A DNA stretch of 64,000 bases from Acinetobacter sp. TGL-Y2 (GCF_001612555.1 NZ_CP015111.1:62001-126000); one strand, 5' to 3'; positions 1 through 9,283 are shown, counted from the first letter of the stretch. Numbers and translations: made by a program. The notes: a model not told the origin generated them from the letters alone.

Positions 1-1
1 T

Positions 2-607
2 GACAATCAATACTTCAATCAAAGCGTACTCTATAAAGATGAGATTCTAAATCCATTTGATGATATCTCAGCTAGAGAGTTAACTAAAAATCAAATACCA
101 AATAATAAACCAAGTCAGCTCCAAGCTAACAATCGGCGCAACCTTGATGTAGCTCAAATCAACGGATTGGTTCAGTCTCCAAACCTAATTAGAGTTAGCC
201 CGAAGGGTTTTGATCTTCCGGCTAGTTCAGAATACCTTTACGGTTATCCTGTGCTAGATAATAGTGGGTCCTTAAATATCACAATTAACAACCACCATGG
301 CAAAACAAATCTTCTTGTGTTGCTTTACTATGTTGCTCCACTTGATAAAGACTTAAGAACCTCTCAGAAACGTATATCTAGAGCAATGTATGTGCAAGCT
401 GGCTCTGAATTCTTAATACAAGGATTAAATTCTGGATATTACGAATTAGAATGGGTTGATTTGTCTAATAAAAAAGCATTTTCAAATAAACCATTTCCAA
501 TATATCAAGATAATAAATTTGCTTATGATCGTGTCTTCAATTTTAATAATAAAGACAAAAAAACTAACATTATTTCTATCCCGCTTTCGAAGATATATGC
601 CAATTAA
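2..607 (+). CDS. C-terminal part of a hypothetical protein (5' end outside window)
   Basis: The reading frame is open from base 2 with no start before a TTG at 167, so the gene most likely begins upstream of the window. The visible part has an Asn/Gln-rich linker followed by a beta-rich C-terminal domain. That domain resembles the C-terminal domain of the J-domain-like protein at 5403-6341 (pattern of a Pro/Gly-rich start, Leu-Tyr-Tyr strand, then SGYYELEWVDL versus SGNYQIQVMTL). The two are probably paralogues sharing a domain of unknown function. It is convergent with the next gene, 22 bp away. Function unknown. Confidence 0.75.
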   Translation, partial: DNQYFNQSVLYKDEILNPFDDISARELTKNQIPNNKPSQLQANNRRNLDVAQINGLVQSPNLIRVSPKGFDLPASSEYLYGYPVLDNSGSLNITINNHHGKTNLLVLLYYVAPLDKDLRTSQKRISRAMYVQAGSEFLIQGLNSGYYELEWVDLSNKKAFSNKPFPIYQDNKFAYDRVFNFNNKDKKTNIISIPLSKIYAN

Positions 608-629
608 ATAAAAAAATATTGTCTTTAAC

Positions 630-1796
630 TTAACTGTGTACAGCTCTAGCCTTTTTAATCGCCTCTCTCAGAGATTGTTTAAAAATGTCTTGCTGTACTG
701 TTAATGAGTATCCTCCCCAGTTACTATTTTCCTGTTCTAGAAAGGCATGAAAAACTGAGTACTTAAGGTCTTGCATTATTAATTCTCTATATTTCATTCG
801 GTGGGTAATGTTTTCATTTCGGCAAATAACTATATTGGTGTCTGGATTTCCCCGAATAATCTCATCAAGTATAACTTCTATCCCATTCAAATTCGTAACA
901 GCTATAGCCTTGAATCCAGTCGATTTATTAATTTCTAAAGCTGAAAAAAAGTCTGCTGCAATGAATATCCACTTTTCACTATCTTTTGATAGTTCATTAA
1001 AAACTTTGAAATTTACAGCATTTTTATTTGAAATACTTTGTTCATTAAAACCACCCAATTGATTTTGAGTGATAAGTGCAAAAGTTGGTAAATTACTATA
1101 GTTACTGTCTTTGTAAGATGCTATGTATTGACCTTTCTCTAATTCAAATTTAAGCCCCTCTAGGTTGTTTACACTGACCGGTCTATCGACAGTTCTTAAC
1201 TCTTTAAATCCCCGAATTTCTGGTGAAAAATACTTCTGCAAACCGACACATGAATCCCTAGTCGCTATTGGCAAGGACTCATATAAATCCTCTAGATCGT
1301 TGAATTTTTCAATTTTAAGTGAGGCTGTTTCTATCTGCTTATTATTCACTTCCTTTTGCTGATCTACAGAAACACCAAGTTGACTAACAGTAGATAATTT
1401 TTTGATTTTACCTTTTTCAATGAATGCTTGGACACGCAGCTGTTCATTAATGAACTTTTCATCACTTAAAGCTTCTTTTTTTGATTTAATAATTATTTCT
1501 TCTACCGACACTTCATCAACATTATGAATAGCGAATGTTTCTAATAATTCCGCTGAAAACTCTGATTTATAGAACTTACCTGTACTGCGCAAAGCATCAC
1601 ACACATACAGACAAATTTCCCCTTCAAAATCCATTAAATGATAAAGACCTGTCCAAAACTCACTTACTTTCTTTTCTTGGCCTTGCACTGGTATCGCCAA
1701 TAACTCATTTGGGCGAATTCTTATTTTAGCAGTTGAGCAGCCAAAATTTTCTAATGTTGTTGTGACCCATTCTGTGACTTGAAATTTACTTGTCAT
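630..1796 (-). CDS. Hypothetical protein driven by the shared regulon promoter
   Basis: 388 residues, no signal peptide or membrane segment, no family recognised. The ATG at 1796 is chosen because a GGAG Shine-Dalgarno sits 8 nt upstream, inside the conserved leader box TATCAGCAATGGAG. The 20-bp shared promoter lies immediately before it at 1824-1843. The gene therefore belongs to the same regulon as the methylase/helicase and many genes of the right-hand region although it lies far from them. Likely cytoplasmic. Confidence 0.8.
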   Translation of the reverse strand: MTSKFQVTEWVTTTLENFGCSTAKIRIRPNELLAIPVQGQEKKVSEFWTGLYHLMDFEGEICLYVCDALRSTGKFYKSEFSAELLETFAIHNVDEVSVEEIIIKSKKEALSDEKFINEQLRVQAFIEKGKIKKLSTVSQLGVSVDQQKEVNNKQIETASLKIEKFNDLEDLYESLPIATRDSCVGLQKYFSPEIRGFKELRTVDRPVSVNNLEGLKFELEKGQYIASYKDSNYSNLPTFALITQNQLGGFNEQSISNKNAVNFKVFNELSKDSEKWIFIAADFFSALEINKSTGFKAIAVTNLNGIEVILDEIIRGNPDTNIVICRNENITHRMKYRELIMQDLKYSVFHAFLEQENSNWGGYSLTVQQDIFKQSLREAIKKARAVHS

Positions 1797-1823
1797 TAAT
1801 TCATCTCCATTGCTGATATCTAT

Positions 1824-1843
1824 ATTATAACCATATACCGCAA
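1824..1843 (-). promoter_or_regulatory. Shared regulon promoter (copy 1)
   Basis: Minus-strand TTGCGGTATATGGTTATAAT, an exact copy of the consensus, followed by leader box TATCAGCAATGGAG and the ATG at 1796. The final TATAAT is a perfect -10 hexamer; no good -35 is visible. Confidence 0.75.
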
Positions 1844-1880
1844 TAAATGTAATAATAACTTCTACTAAATTTTTAGATAT

Positions 1881-1903
1881 AAAAAAGGGCGATTAAAACG
1901 CCC
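1881..1903 (-). terminator. Intrinsic terminator after the 269-residue membrane protein gene
   Basis: Hairpin GGGCG / CGCCC with a 7-nt loop. Read on the minus strand it is followed by six T, just downstream of the gene ending at 1911. Confidence 0.7.
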
Positions 1904-1910
1904 TATTCAA

Positions 1911-2720
1911 TTACAATCCAATCTCTTTTCTATACCTTATTAGATTGTAAACACCAACAATGAATGAAACAAAAAAACAGAATGCAAAAAAATAAACCTC
2001 ATATTTCAAACGATTATTAATTTTCTTAAAAGCACTTAGCTGTTCAGCGTACCCTGTCCCCTTATATATGTCATTTAAAACATTTACATCTAAACTTGGA
2101 ATGCCATTTTTACTATGGCTCAGGTCGAGGTTTACTGCATTAGCATCGGAAATGAGCATTTCACGATTTTCAGCACTTGGATTTAGTCTATATTGCTCAA
2201 GACTCACTTGAGCAGTCATATAATTTTTTGCTTCTTGTGTCACTGCAGCGCTCGAAATAGCTCCATAAGCACCTAAATAGTCACGCTGATACACCAACTC
2301 TGAAATCTGATTACCCGACAAGTATTCTTGTTCATATCGCTCAACTACAGGCACTACCGACACCAATATGAAATAAAACCCAAAGATAGAAACAATGATT
2401 CCAAAAAGATACTTTTTGCTAAAAGTATTGGCATAATGATTAATCATTATTACAAGAATAAAAATGAAAAAAATAAACCCACAAACCGTTGTTATATTGC
2501 TAAAAACAGACGAAAAATTTAAAAAATAGTTGAAAAAGAACCCATTCGTGAAACTACTAACATCATGAAAAACTGAGTTTAATCCAATTTGAAAGAAAGA
2601 ATTTTCTGACAGATACAATAAAATACAGCCGCATAAAACAAAGAACACTATAGCGACCTTCAAATTACTAAACTGATCTCTTGATAACAAAACCTTAGTG
2701 AAACTATTGAATATAGACAT
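1911..2720 (-). CDS. Multi-pass membrane protein, unknown function
   Basis: 269 residues with about four hydrophobic segments: around residues 20-38, 75-93 and 103-125, and a C-terminal one around 245-262. A soluble loop of about 115 residues lies between the third and the last segment. No family recognised. The gene is divergent from the membrane-anchored protein at 2862, with an AT-rich 140-bp intergenic region. A minus-strand TATAAT-like sequence is present near 2755 but no copy of the shared promoter was recognised. Confidence 0.7.
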   Translation of the reverse strand: MSIFNSFTKVLLSRDQFSNLKVAIVFFVLCGCILLYLSENSFFQIGLNSVFHDVSSFTNGFFFNYFLNFSSVFSNITTVCGFIFFIFILVIMINHYANTFSKKYLFGIIVSIFGFYFILVSVVPVVERYEQEYLSGNQISELVYQRDYLGAYGAISSAAVTQEAKNYMTAQVSLEQYRLNPSAENREMLISDANAVNLDLSHSKNGIPSLDVNVLNDIYKGTGYAEQLSAFKKINNRLKYEVYFFAFCFFVSFIVGVYNLIRYRKEIGL

Positions 2721-2861
2721 TTTTAAATATAATCATATTGATTGATTAACTTTATATTATAATATTATTCTCAACATATAAATAAAAACATTAAATCAAT
2801 CGATTATTGATTAAGTTATTGTTTTTATTTGAATTGCAATTAACCTAAATGAGTACAAACC

Positions 2862-4649
2862 ATGATTACCATTAAGTTTATGATTTTTAACTACTTATGT
2901 GTTTTACTCATGACTGTATCTTTTTACCTTTTTTTGAAAAAACCAGAAGACCGATATACTTTTTTCTCTTTTTGGGAATATTTTTCAATTCTTGTATTTT
3001 CAGTAATGTTGCTTAAGTTATTAAATTCATACTCCGTAATTGAAGTTGCTTACTTTGTAGACCTTTTTGCAATACTAATCTTAATCGCATCGTTTTTTTT
3101 CGGCTCAAAAAGAGATAAAAGTTCTCGAAAAAAGTTAAGACATCATTTAAGTAAGTTAAAGAATTACAACCAAAAAGAATTAGAAAAATTTATTATAAAT
3201 TTACTTCAAAAATATCAATTCAATTCAATTCACAAATTTGATGTAAAAGATGCTAATGACACTATTAACGATACATATCTTGTTGCTCAAAGAGACGGAC
3301 TTTTTTATGAAATCAGAACCATAGCTAATGGAAAAGAACTTAACGAACGCACCATTAATGAGGTTTCAAATAAATTTCGTGACAGCACTACTCAAATAGA
3401 AAATCGAATTCTTTTTTCAAATTCTGAATCAAAAAAATCAACTGAAAATCTTATAGTTAGCTATGGAATCAAATTCAACCTTATTGATTCTAATAAGATT
3501 AATCAACTTGTGTATGCGATAGAACCAGCAAACAATATTCCCAGCAGTTTTATAACTCAATTTTTAATTAAAATTATAGATTCAATTCAAAATTTACTAA
3601 TTTTAATAAAGTCAAAACTAATTCCGAACATTAAATACCAAAAAGAAAACTCTATTGGGAATGTTATTACAACTGCATTTTTACCCACAACTAATACAGA
3701 TAACAACGCAATCTCTACAGTGAATGATCAAAAGGATTCAACGCTTACAAATGAAACTGATGATCACTTAAATTGCCCTATTACTCCAACTCATACAGAT
3801 GTAAATGAAAGTTCGATAATTGAAGAAATTGAAACCAAAGTAAATACCAATACCGCCACTACTGCAGCAGATCAAAAGGATTCAACGCTTTCAGATGAAA
3901 CTGATGATCACTTAAATTGCCCTATTACTCCAACTCATACAGATGTAAATGAAAGTTCGATAATTGAAGAAATTGAAACCAACGTAAATAACAGTACTAC
4001 TACTGCAGTAGATCAAAACGATTCTACGCCTGCAGACAAAGCAGATGATCACTTAAATAGTTCTTTCACTCCGACTAATGCTGATATAGAGGAAAGTCCA
4101 GTAATTGAAGATATTGAAAGTACCGTGATAGAAATTGAAGAACCTGTAACTTTTGATTTTTCTTCAACTGTTTCAGATGCTGGTTCTGATAACAGCGTAT
4201 TCAGTGACTTCATTGAAGGTGAATTTGGTACAACAGATACAGCAGATGATGAACTACTCTTTGGCAGCCCTTCACCTGTTACAAATGCAATTATTGATGA
4301 GGAAATTGGAACCAATATTGTGGAAACTGATACAACTCAAGATGATGAATTACTATTAAATTCAGCTATACCATCTTCTGATGGACTACATCATGAAGAA
4401 CCAAACAATACAAATGCTGAGTTTGTGCAGGATAATGAACTGTTGCTTAGCATGTCTGTATCTTCTGCAGATATAGATAACATCGAAGCGGTTGAAACTA
4501 ATGAATATGATCAATTAGTAGAAAATCAATCTAATGATGTTGAGGCCATTGATAGTGAAGAAATGCTTAAAATACTTTTAGCAGAACAATCACAGCTCAA
4601 TGAACTCAACGGTGAAAATAAAAAAAAATCAAGAAACAAGTTTAAGTAG
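2862..4649 (+). CDS. Membrane-anchored protein with acidic repeat tail; weak restriction-endonuclease-fold resemblance
   Basis: 595 residues. Two hydrophobic segments occupy about residues 5-25 and 40-80. A basic linker follows, then a globular part (about 95-215) whose pattern NDTYLVAQRDGLFYEIRT loosely recalls Mrr-type nuclease cores, but a canonical D-(E/Q)xK set is not evident. The C-terminal half is a low-complexity Thr/Asp/Glu-rich region containing three tandem copies of a roughly 48-residue unit. Probably an inner-membrane protein with a large disordered cytoplasmic or periplasmic tail. Nuclease function is only a guess. Confidence 0.75.
   Translation: MITIKFMIFNYLCVLLMTVSFYLFLKKPEDRYTFFSFWEYFSILVFSVMLLKLLNSYSVIEVAYFVDLFAILILIASFFFGSKRDKSSRKKLRHHLSKLKNYNQKELEKFIINLLQKYQFNSIHKFDVKDANDTINDTYLVAQRDGLFYEIRTIANGKELNERTINEVSNKFRDSTTQIENRILFSNSESKKSTENLIVSYGIKFNLIDSNKINQLVYAIEPANNIPSSFITQFLIKIIDSIQNLLILIKSKLIPNIKYQKENSIGNVITTAFLPTTNTDNNAISTVNDQKDSTLTNETDDHLNCPITPTHTDVNESSIIEEIETKVNTNTATTAADQKDSTLSDETDDHLNCPITPTHTDVNESSIIEEIETNVNNSTTTAVDQNDSTPADKADDHLNSSFTPTNADIEESPVIEDIESTVIEIEEPVTFDFSSTVSDAGSDNSVFSDFIEGEFGTTDTADDELLFGSPSPVTNAIIDEEIGTNIVETDTTQDDELLLNSAIPSSDGLHHEEPNNTNAEFVQDNELLLSMSVSSADIDNIEAVETNEYDQLVENQSNDVEAIDSEEMLKILLAEQSQLNELNGENKKKSRNKFK
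3726..4151 (+). repeat. Intragenic tandem repeat, three units of 141-144 bp
   Basis: Units start at 3726, 3870 and 4011 at the recurring GATCAAAAGGATTCAACGCTT-like sequence. The first two units are nearly identical and the third is diverged. Periods are multiples of three, so the protein repeat stays in frame. Confidence 0.85.
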
Positions 4650-4665
4650 AACTTCAAGTGAGGTT

Positions 4666-5118
4666 TTACTTTTCTAAATTTTTATCAATTTTCTTCTGTT
4701 CTTTTTCAATCATGTGTTTAGCAATCAAATGTTGCTTTTCAATGCCAGAATAATTGTTGGAGAAAAAATTATAAATGCATATAGATAATATTGTAGATAA
4801 TCCGATTTTATTAAAAAAATGATTTTGCTGCCCCGCATAGAATGTGAACAAATAAAATACAGCACTTGCGTAAATTAAACCAAAACCAAAACCATACATT
4901 CGGGAGTAAAAAATCCCCAAATTATCAGTACTAAAAAAGGATTTTGCGTGTAGCCAAAGCACTATAAATACACCAAAAAAGAATGACCAGCCCAACAAAC
5001 CACGTATATTCGTTAAGCTTGCAACTTCAAGACAAACTCCAAGCGAAGCACCAATTCCAATTGATAAAAATGCCGTAATTATTTTATGTTTAATAAACAA
5101 TTCAAGAACGTTTTTCAT
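4666..5118 (-). CDS. Small multi-pass membrane protein
   Basis: 150 residues with about four hydrophobic helices: around residues 14-33, 39-58, 74-93 and 100-117. A charged Lys/Glu-rich C terminus follows. No family recognised. The ATG at 5118 has no strong Shine-Dalgarno. A TATAAT-like -10 lies near 5150-5160, in a sequence that is roughly symmetrical and could also serve the plus strand. Convergent with the gene at 2862. Confidence 0.65.
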   Translation of the reverse strand: MKNVLELFIKHKIITAFLSIGIGASLGVCLEVASLTNIRGLLGWSFFFGVFIVLWLHAKSFFSTDNLGIFYSRMYGFGFGLIYASAVFYLFTFYAGQQNHFFNKIGLSTILSICIYNFFSNNYSGIEKQHLIAKHMIEKEQKKIDKNLEK

Positions 5119-5160
5119 ATTTTAAAATAAAATGATTGATTAACGTTAATATATTATAAT

Positions 5161-5324
5161 ATCTCAACAAAACAAAATTGTTTTTGCTTGTGATTTCCTT
5201 TATGATTGCTTTATGCGATTTTTCGTAAATTGCAAAAAGTTCCGATTGGTGTAAGTTCCTAACTACACCCCCTTTTTTAAGGTGGAACAATGAGGGTCTA
5301 TCACAAAATGATAGGCCTTTTTTA
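5161..5324 (+). ncRNA. Candidate leader RNA or small RNA ending in an intrinsic terminator
   Basis: A TATAAT at 5155-5160 is followed by about 160 nt without a credible plus-strand gene. The segment ends in a hairpin (GGTCTATCA at 5295-5303 with TGATAGGCC at 5309-5317, loop CAAAA) and six T. Two copies of GTTCC (5239-5243, 5255-5259) could compete for GGAAC at 5284-5288, which would allow alternative folds. A 12-codon frame with a good Shine-Dalgarno (AAGGTGG, ATG at 5290) runs through the terminator. It may be an attenuator for the J-domain-like gene at 5403 or a free small RNA. The overlapping minus-strand 90-codon frame (5102-5374) lacks a ribosome-binding site and is not favoured. Confidence 0.4.
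5295..5324 (+). terminator. Intrinsic terminator upstream of the J-domain-like gene
   Basis: 9-bp stem with one G-T pair, a CAAAA loop and a run of six T. It lies about 80 nt before the ATG at 5403. Confidence 0.7.
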
Positions 5325-5402
5325 TTAAAAAATAAATGTTTAATAAAGTCATTTAATAATCTAAAATTAATCAATAGATAATTTATTTAAAGATTGGTTA
5401 TT

Positions 5403-6341
5403 ATGAATCGTATGAATCCCTATGAAACATTGGGAATCCCTGAGTTTTCGAATACAGATATTGTTGATGCAAAATTTCTTGAGATACTTGAACAATACGA
5501 ACAGCTGACTAAGTTGAATAAAAAGCAAATGAAATTTCTAGAAGATGTTCGGGATGCTCATGAGACGCTAACAGATGAATTCAAAAAAACAGCTATAGAC
5601 AGCCAATTAAAAGTAAACAGCTCTAATAATCACGGTTATCGCACTGAGATTGACTCCAACCAAATTGCTCAAGAAAAAGACGATATAGACGATTCAATAG
5701 AACGCGAATTTAATACTGAAAAAACTATTACCCTAGATAGAAAAAGTAAAAAAGGGTTTCTTCCCACTTTTGTCTTTATTGTTGCTGCTCTTATCGGTGG
5801 CTCTATACTCTATAGCAAGATTAATCAAACAGAGCCTACGCCCACTACAAATACAAAACAGGAAACGGCCCCTGAGCCACAACCAACCCAACCTCTATTG
5901 ATTAGTAATAACATCAATCATATTAAAGACAATATTCTTTATCCTGACGCTAATTATCTTAATTCAGACAGTCTGTTATATGCACCTGACGGAACTGTTT
6001 TTCCATTGAATGCAACAGTCCTACCTTCAATGCCTATAACTGGTGATGGACAATCTACATTCCTAGTCCAAAATACAAAAGATTCTGCAATTTTTGGCAA
6101 AGTGATCGTCAAGTTTTCGCAAGAATCGACACCAATTGTATTGCGATATTTTTATATACCCCCTAAAGAAACACTGTATTTATTTAATATGCCTTCTGGT
6201 AACTATCAAATACAAGTTATGACCTTAAGCAAACCACAAGCATTTGTATCCCCATTATTTAATATTCCACTAGGTGCTAATTCGACTGTAACTCAAATAG
6301 TTGACTGGAAGTTCCCCTTCCAAGCATCAAAACTATTCTAG
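5403..6341 (+). CDS. J-domain-like single-pass membrane protein
   Basis: The start is placed at the ATG at 5403, although an in-frame TTG occurs at 5394 and another ATG at 5412. The N terminus reads MNPYETLGIP and continues in two helices like a DnaJ J domain (about residues 4-60). The HPD tripeptide that activates Hsp70 is absent. A charged linker leads to one transmembrane helix at about 121-140, a Pro/Thr-rich stretch, and a beta-rich C-terminal domain related to the one at the left edge of the window. Without HPD it is unlikely to be a classical co-chaperone; a scaffold role in the envelope is possible. Confidence 0.75.
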   Translation: MNRMNPYETLGIPEFSNTDIVDAKFLEILEQYEQLTKLNKKQMKFLEDVRDAHETLTDEFKKTAIDSQLKVNSSNNHGYRTEIDSNQIAQEKDDIDDSIEREFNTEKTITLDRKSKKGFLPTFVFIVAALIGGSILYSKINQTEPTPTTNTKQETAPEPQPTQPLLISNNINHIKDNILYPDANYLNSDSLLYAPDGTVFPLNATVLPSMPITGDGQSTFLVQNTKDSAIFGKVIVKFSQESTPIVLRYFYIPPKETLYLFNMPSGNYQIQVMTLSKPQAFVSPLFNIPLGANSTVTQIVDWKFPFQASKLF

Positions 6342-6398
6342 AAATATATTAATAAAAAGATGTTTTTATTGGGTTAATATTAAAGTCATGAAATATTA

Positions 6399-6440
6399 AG
6401 ATTGGAGCTACTTACTATTGAATATAGTAAGTTCCAATCT
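6399..6440. terminator. Long hairpin between convergent genes
   Basis: Arms AGATTGGA/TCCAATCT and ACTTACTAT/ATAGTAAGT separated by a 3-nt bulge, with a 5-nt loop. It spans the 3' ends of the convergent genes ending at 6341 and 6439. No clear T run, so terminator function is probable rather than certain. Confidence 0.5.
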
Positions 6441-6795
6441 ATATATTATTTTCAACATCACTAAAGACTCCATTAATATATGAATCATATAAAAAATTAA
6501 TAATTCTTTTATTTTTAGGAATAAAAGCTATTCTCTTATTATTAATCTTCTCATAGACCCCATATCCATACTCATCATTAACCATAGTTTCAACGCAATT
6601 AATATCAATAGAAGCAGCGCTAAGGAATATTTCAATAGCTTTAGCTTTTACTTGGCCAGCCTTCATAAAGGGATTTTCACCTGAGATATCAAGTACTAAT
6701 TTTGCAAATATCGCCTTATTTGCACTACTTACCTTCGCTCTACGCTTACCTACATCGCTACCAGCGTCATTAAAGTCTATTAATGGAATGTACAT
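6439..6795 (-). CDS. Hypothetical protein, 118 residues
   Basis: The ATG at 6795 is preferred because GGAG lies about 6 nt before it; the longer frame from a GTG at 6807 would place this ribosome site inside the gene. The protein is basic and no domain is recognised. It follows the 189-residue gene by about 20 bp on the same strand and probably shares its transcript with the Sel1-repeat lipoprotein gene. Confidence 0.65.
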   Translation of the reverse strand: MYIPLIDFNDAGSDVGKRRAKVSSANKAIFAKLVLDISGENPFMKAGQVKAKAIEIFLSAASIDINCVETMVNDEYGYGVYEKINNKRIAFIPKNKRIINFLYDSYINGVFSDVENNI

Positions 6796-6816
6796 ATATA
6801 ACTCCACTATAAAAAA

Positions 6817-7386
6817 TCAATTGTCTGTTACAGGAATATTAAGAAGATCATCTAAATGATCAGAATATTCTAAAAATAAAGGGTTTTGGAGTGACTTAAT
6901 TGCATTTAAAATCTTACCTACATCTATATAAGATTCTGGAAAATTATTTAAACACGCCTCTAAAAAATTAAAATAAAAATATGAAATTCTAAAAGGATTC
7001 TTATAACCTTCCTTTATAGCCCAAAGCATATTTTCTTGAGAAGCAACCATCACTATTACAAATGAAAACTCCATGTAGTTAAGATTAAATAAGACTCCAT
7101 CTCTACCCCGAATTCTAAAATCATCATGACTTTGAACATACAGTAATCCATGTTGACTAAAAATCCAGTTGATATCATTTTCATTATCACAAACAAATAA
7201 ATGACACAAACCAGTACATAATACCCCCATATTGCTGACAAATTCAGCATCCATGATTTGAGCAGTATCTTGCTGCCTTAACCCTACGCTAATTAATGTA
7301 TTGCTAATATCGAATGCATAACCTTTTAAATTATGCAATATATTTCTTGGTAACTCGTATTGGCTTATATGTAATTTTTTCTTCAT
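6817..7386 (-). CDS. Hypothetical protein, 189 residues
   Basis: No signal peptide or transmembrane helix; contains several Cys and aromatic residues; no family recognised. Its ATG overlaps the stop codon of the upstream Sel1-repeat gene by one base (TAATG), which indicates translational coupling. Its job may be linked to that lipoprotein. Confidence 0.7.
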   Translation of the reverse strand: MKKKLHISQYELPRNILHNLKGYAFDISNTLISVGLRQQDTAQIMDAEFVSNMGVLCTGLCHLFVCDNENDINWIFSQHGLLYVQSHDDFRIRGRDGVLFNLNYMEFSFVIVMVASQENMLWAIKEGYKNPFRISYFYFNFLEACLNNFPESYIDVGKILNAIKSLQNPLFLEYSDHLDDLLNIPVTDN

Positions 7387-8777
7387 TAATGATTCACTAC
7401 ATTCTTTTTAAATTCCATTTTTTTCTTGGTAATTTCATACCGGTTAACTGCATTCCATTTTTTCTCTAGCTCTAAAGCCTCTTTACTACCTGTGTTTTTA
7501 GCTTTATTTAACCACTCACCCGCCCTTTGTTTATCAACTGCATAACCATACATTCCATAAAAATATGCATTTGCTTGAGCCATCAATGCAATAGGTTCGT
7601 CAGTTTCAATAGCTTTGTTTAGCCAATTTCTAGCATTTTCTTTATCCTCCTTAACACCTTTGCCATTCCCGTAGAAATCTGCCATTTTGAGCATACTAGC
7701 TGTATACCCTTGATCAGCAGATATTGCGTACAATTTTCTTGCTACCTCAAAATTAACTTCCCCACCTAAACCACCTTCATTCATCATCGCTAAATTGTAT
7801 GCTGAAAGTATATTTCCTTCTGATACACCTTTCTCAAACCATACTCTCGCAACACTATAATCTTTAGGTAATACCTCTCCTTTTAAAGCCAACATTCCTA
7901 GATTGTTTGAAGCGTTGCTATACCCATGGTTTGCAGCTTGAGTCATAAGCTCAATTCCTTTTTTGGTATCTTTATTTATATTGGTTCCTATTAAATAAAG
8001 ATACCCCATTGAAAATAGTGCTTCTGGGTATCCCAATTCTGCAGATTTTTCCAAAAGACCCATTGAGCGAATATGATCTTGTTCATAAAAAAAACCGTTT
8101 TCATACATCATACTCAATGTGTAAATAGCTTGGGCATTGCCCCGATCTGCGGCCTTTTCAATCAGTTTTACAGTTTTTTTAGCATTTTCAGTTTTATCAT
8201 CACCATCAAATCCATCTTGCATTAAGTATAATAATGCTAGACGGTTTAATGCATCATCACTATCAAGGTCAGCACCTTTTAAATAATACGTTTCAGCTTT
8301 ATCAAAATTAACACTAACACCTTTACCTGTTGCATAAATATCCCCTAGCGCAACAAGTGCTGGAGCATATTTCTTATCAGCAGAATAAGAATATAATTCA
8401 ATCGCTTTATTTATATTCGGTTCCGAATACGCATTAGTAAGCTCCATATTAGCTAAATTAAAACTTGCAATCTCATCCCCCTTTTTTACTGCTTCTCCAA
8501 AATATTTTTGGGCTTTACTATAATTTTCAGTCTTCATGTACAGAACACCAAGAGCATTCAATGCATCAATTGAACCAAGCTTTGCCGCTTCAACATATTT
8601 ACTTTCTACTTCCAAGAAATTATCTGCCCCACCCTCCTCAAGAGTAGCGCCTTCTTTGTACAAAATTGTTGCTTTATCTAAGTTGGTTTCATGCTTGGCT
8701 CCTATTTGATTGCTGACACAACCACTGCTTAGTGCAATTGAAACCATACATGCCAATAGAGATATTTTAATTTTCAT
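7386..8777 (-). CDS. Sel1-like repeat lipoprotein
   Basis: 463 residues. The N terminus is a lipoprotein signal peptide ending in LSSGC at about residues 16-20. The rest is a chain of 36-residue Sel1/TPR-like repeats with the A..LG.Y..G.GV..D...A..W...A pattern (for example the segments around YATGKGVSVNFDKAETYYLK and FYGNGKGVKEDKENARNWLN), about eleven in all. Sel1 repeats are solenoid protein-interaction modules, so this is likely an outer- or inner-membrane-anchored periplasmic scaffold. It is the first gene of an operon with the 189- and 118-residue proteins. Confidence 0.9.
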   Translation of the reverse strand: MKIKISLLACMVSIALSSGCVSNQIGAKHETNLDKATILYKEGATLEEGGADNFLEVESKYVEAAKLGSIDALNALGVLYMKTENYSKAQKYFGEAVKKGDEIASFNLANMELTNAYSEPNINKAIELYSYSADKKYAPALVALGDIYATGKGVSVNFDKAETYYLKGADLDSDDALNRLALLYLMQDGFDGDDKTENAKKTVKLIEKAADRGNAQAIYTLSMMYENGFFYEQDHIRSMGLLEKSAELGYPEALFSMGYLYLIGTNINKDTKKGIELMTQAANHGYSNASNNLGMLALKGEVLPKDYSVARVWFEKGVSEGNILSAYNLAMMNEGGLGGEVNFEVARKLYAISADQGYTASMLKMADFYGNGKGVKEDKENARNWLNKAIETDEPIALMAQANAYFYGMYGYAVDKQRAGEWLNKAKNTGSKEALELEKKWNAVNRYEITKKKMEFKKNVVNH

Positions 8778-8903
8778 TTAACATCCAAAACAGATAAACA
8801 TTATTATTAATATTATACATATAATATATCAATTATTTATTGTTTATTTATTAATATTAACTATAATTTATACAGTTTTATTATCTATTTTTATGAGAAT
8901 ACA

Positions 8904-9266
8904 ATGAAAATAAATAAAAATTTATTTCTTTCATCAATACTTATTTTGTCAGTTAATAGTCACTCGGCAGACACTTTAGTAACTACCATTTATGCGCCTG
9001 CAATAAATATTTCACCATCAAAAAGTATGTTTAACTTCCCTAATACGTTACCTATTCAATTATTGATAAACAAAGACGGTAAAGTTGAGGATATAAAATT
9101 TCCAAAAGATACAAAGGATTATGTGAAAAATGAAATTAGAACCTCAATGAAAAATGCAGAGTTTTCACCCTATTTAAAAGATGGTCAAGCAATTAAAAGT
9201 ATTGTTCCATTCATTGTTCGATTCAATATTATTAGCGAAGAAGATTTTTCTGGGGATACTGATTAA
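8904..9266 (+). CDS. Exported protein resembling a TonB C-terminal domain
   Basis: 120 residues. A cleavable signal peptide (about residues 1-21, ending in NSHSA) is followed by a short domain. This domain has a strand containing INKDGKVEDIKF, a helix, and the closing strand VPFIVRFNI, as in the TonB C-terminal fold. There is no N-terminal anchor as in true TonB, so it is probably a soluble periplasmic protein that binds an envelope partner. The gene stands alone, divergent from the Sel1-repeat gene. Confidence 0.6.
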   Translation: MKINKNLFLSSILILSVNSHSADTLVTTIYAPAINISPSKSMFNFPNTLPIQLLINKDGKVEDIKFPKDTKDYVKNEIRTSMKNAEFSPYLKDGQAIKSIVPFIVRFNIISEEDFSGDTD

Positions 9267-9283
9267 GGTGTAGGAATTAAAAA

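Noticed and set aside
5102..5374. 90-codon minus-strand frame overlapping the gene at 4666
   Set aside because: No ribosome site, odd composition, and the plus strand carries a clear terminator hairpin that explains the sequence.
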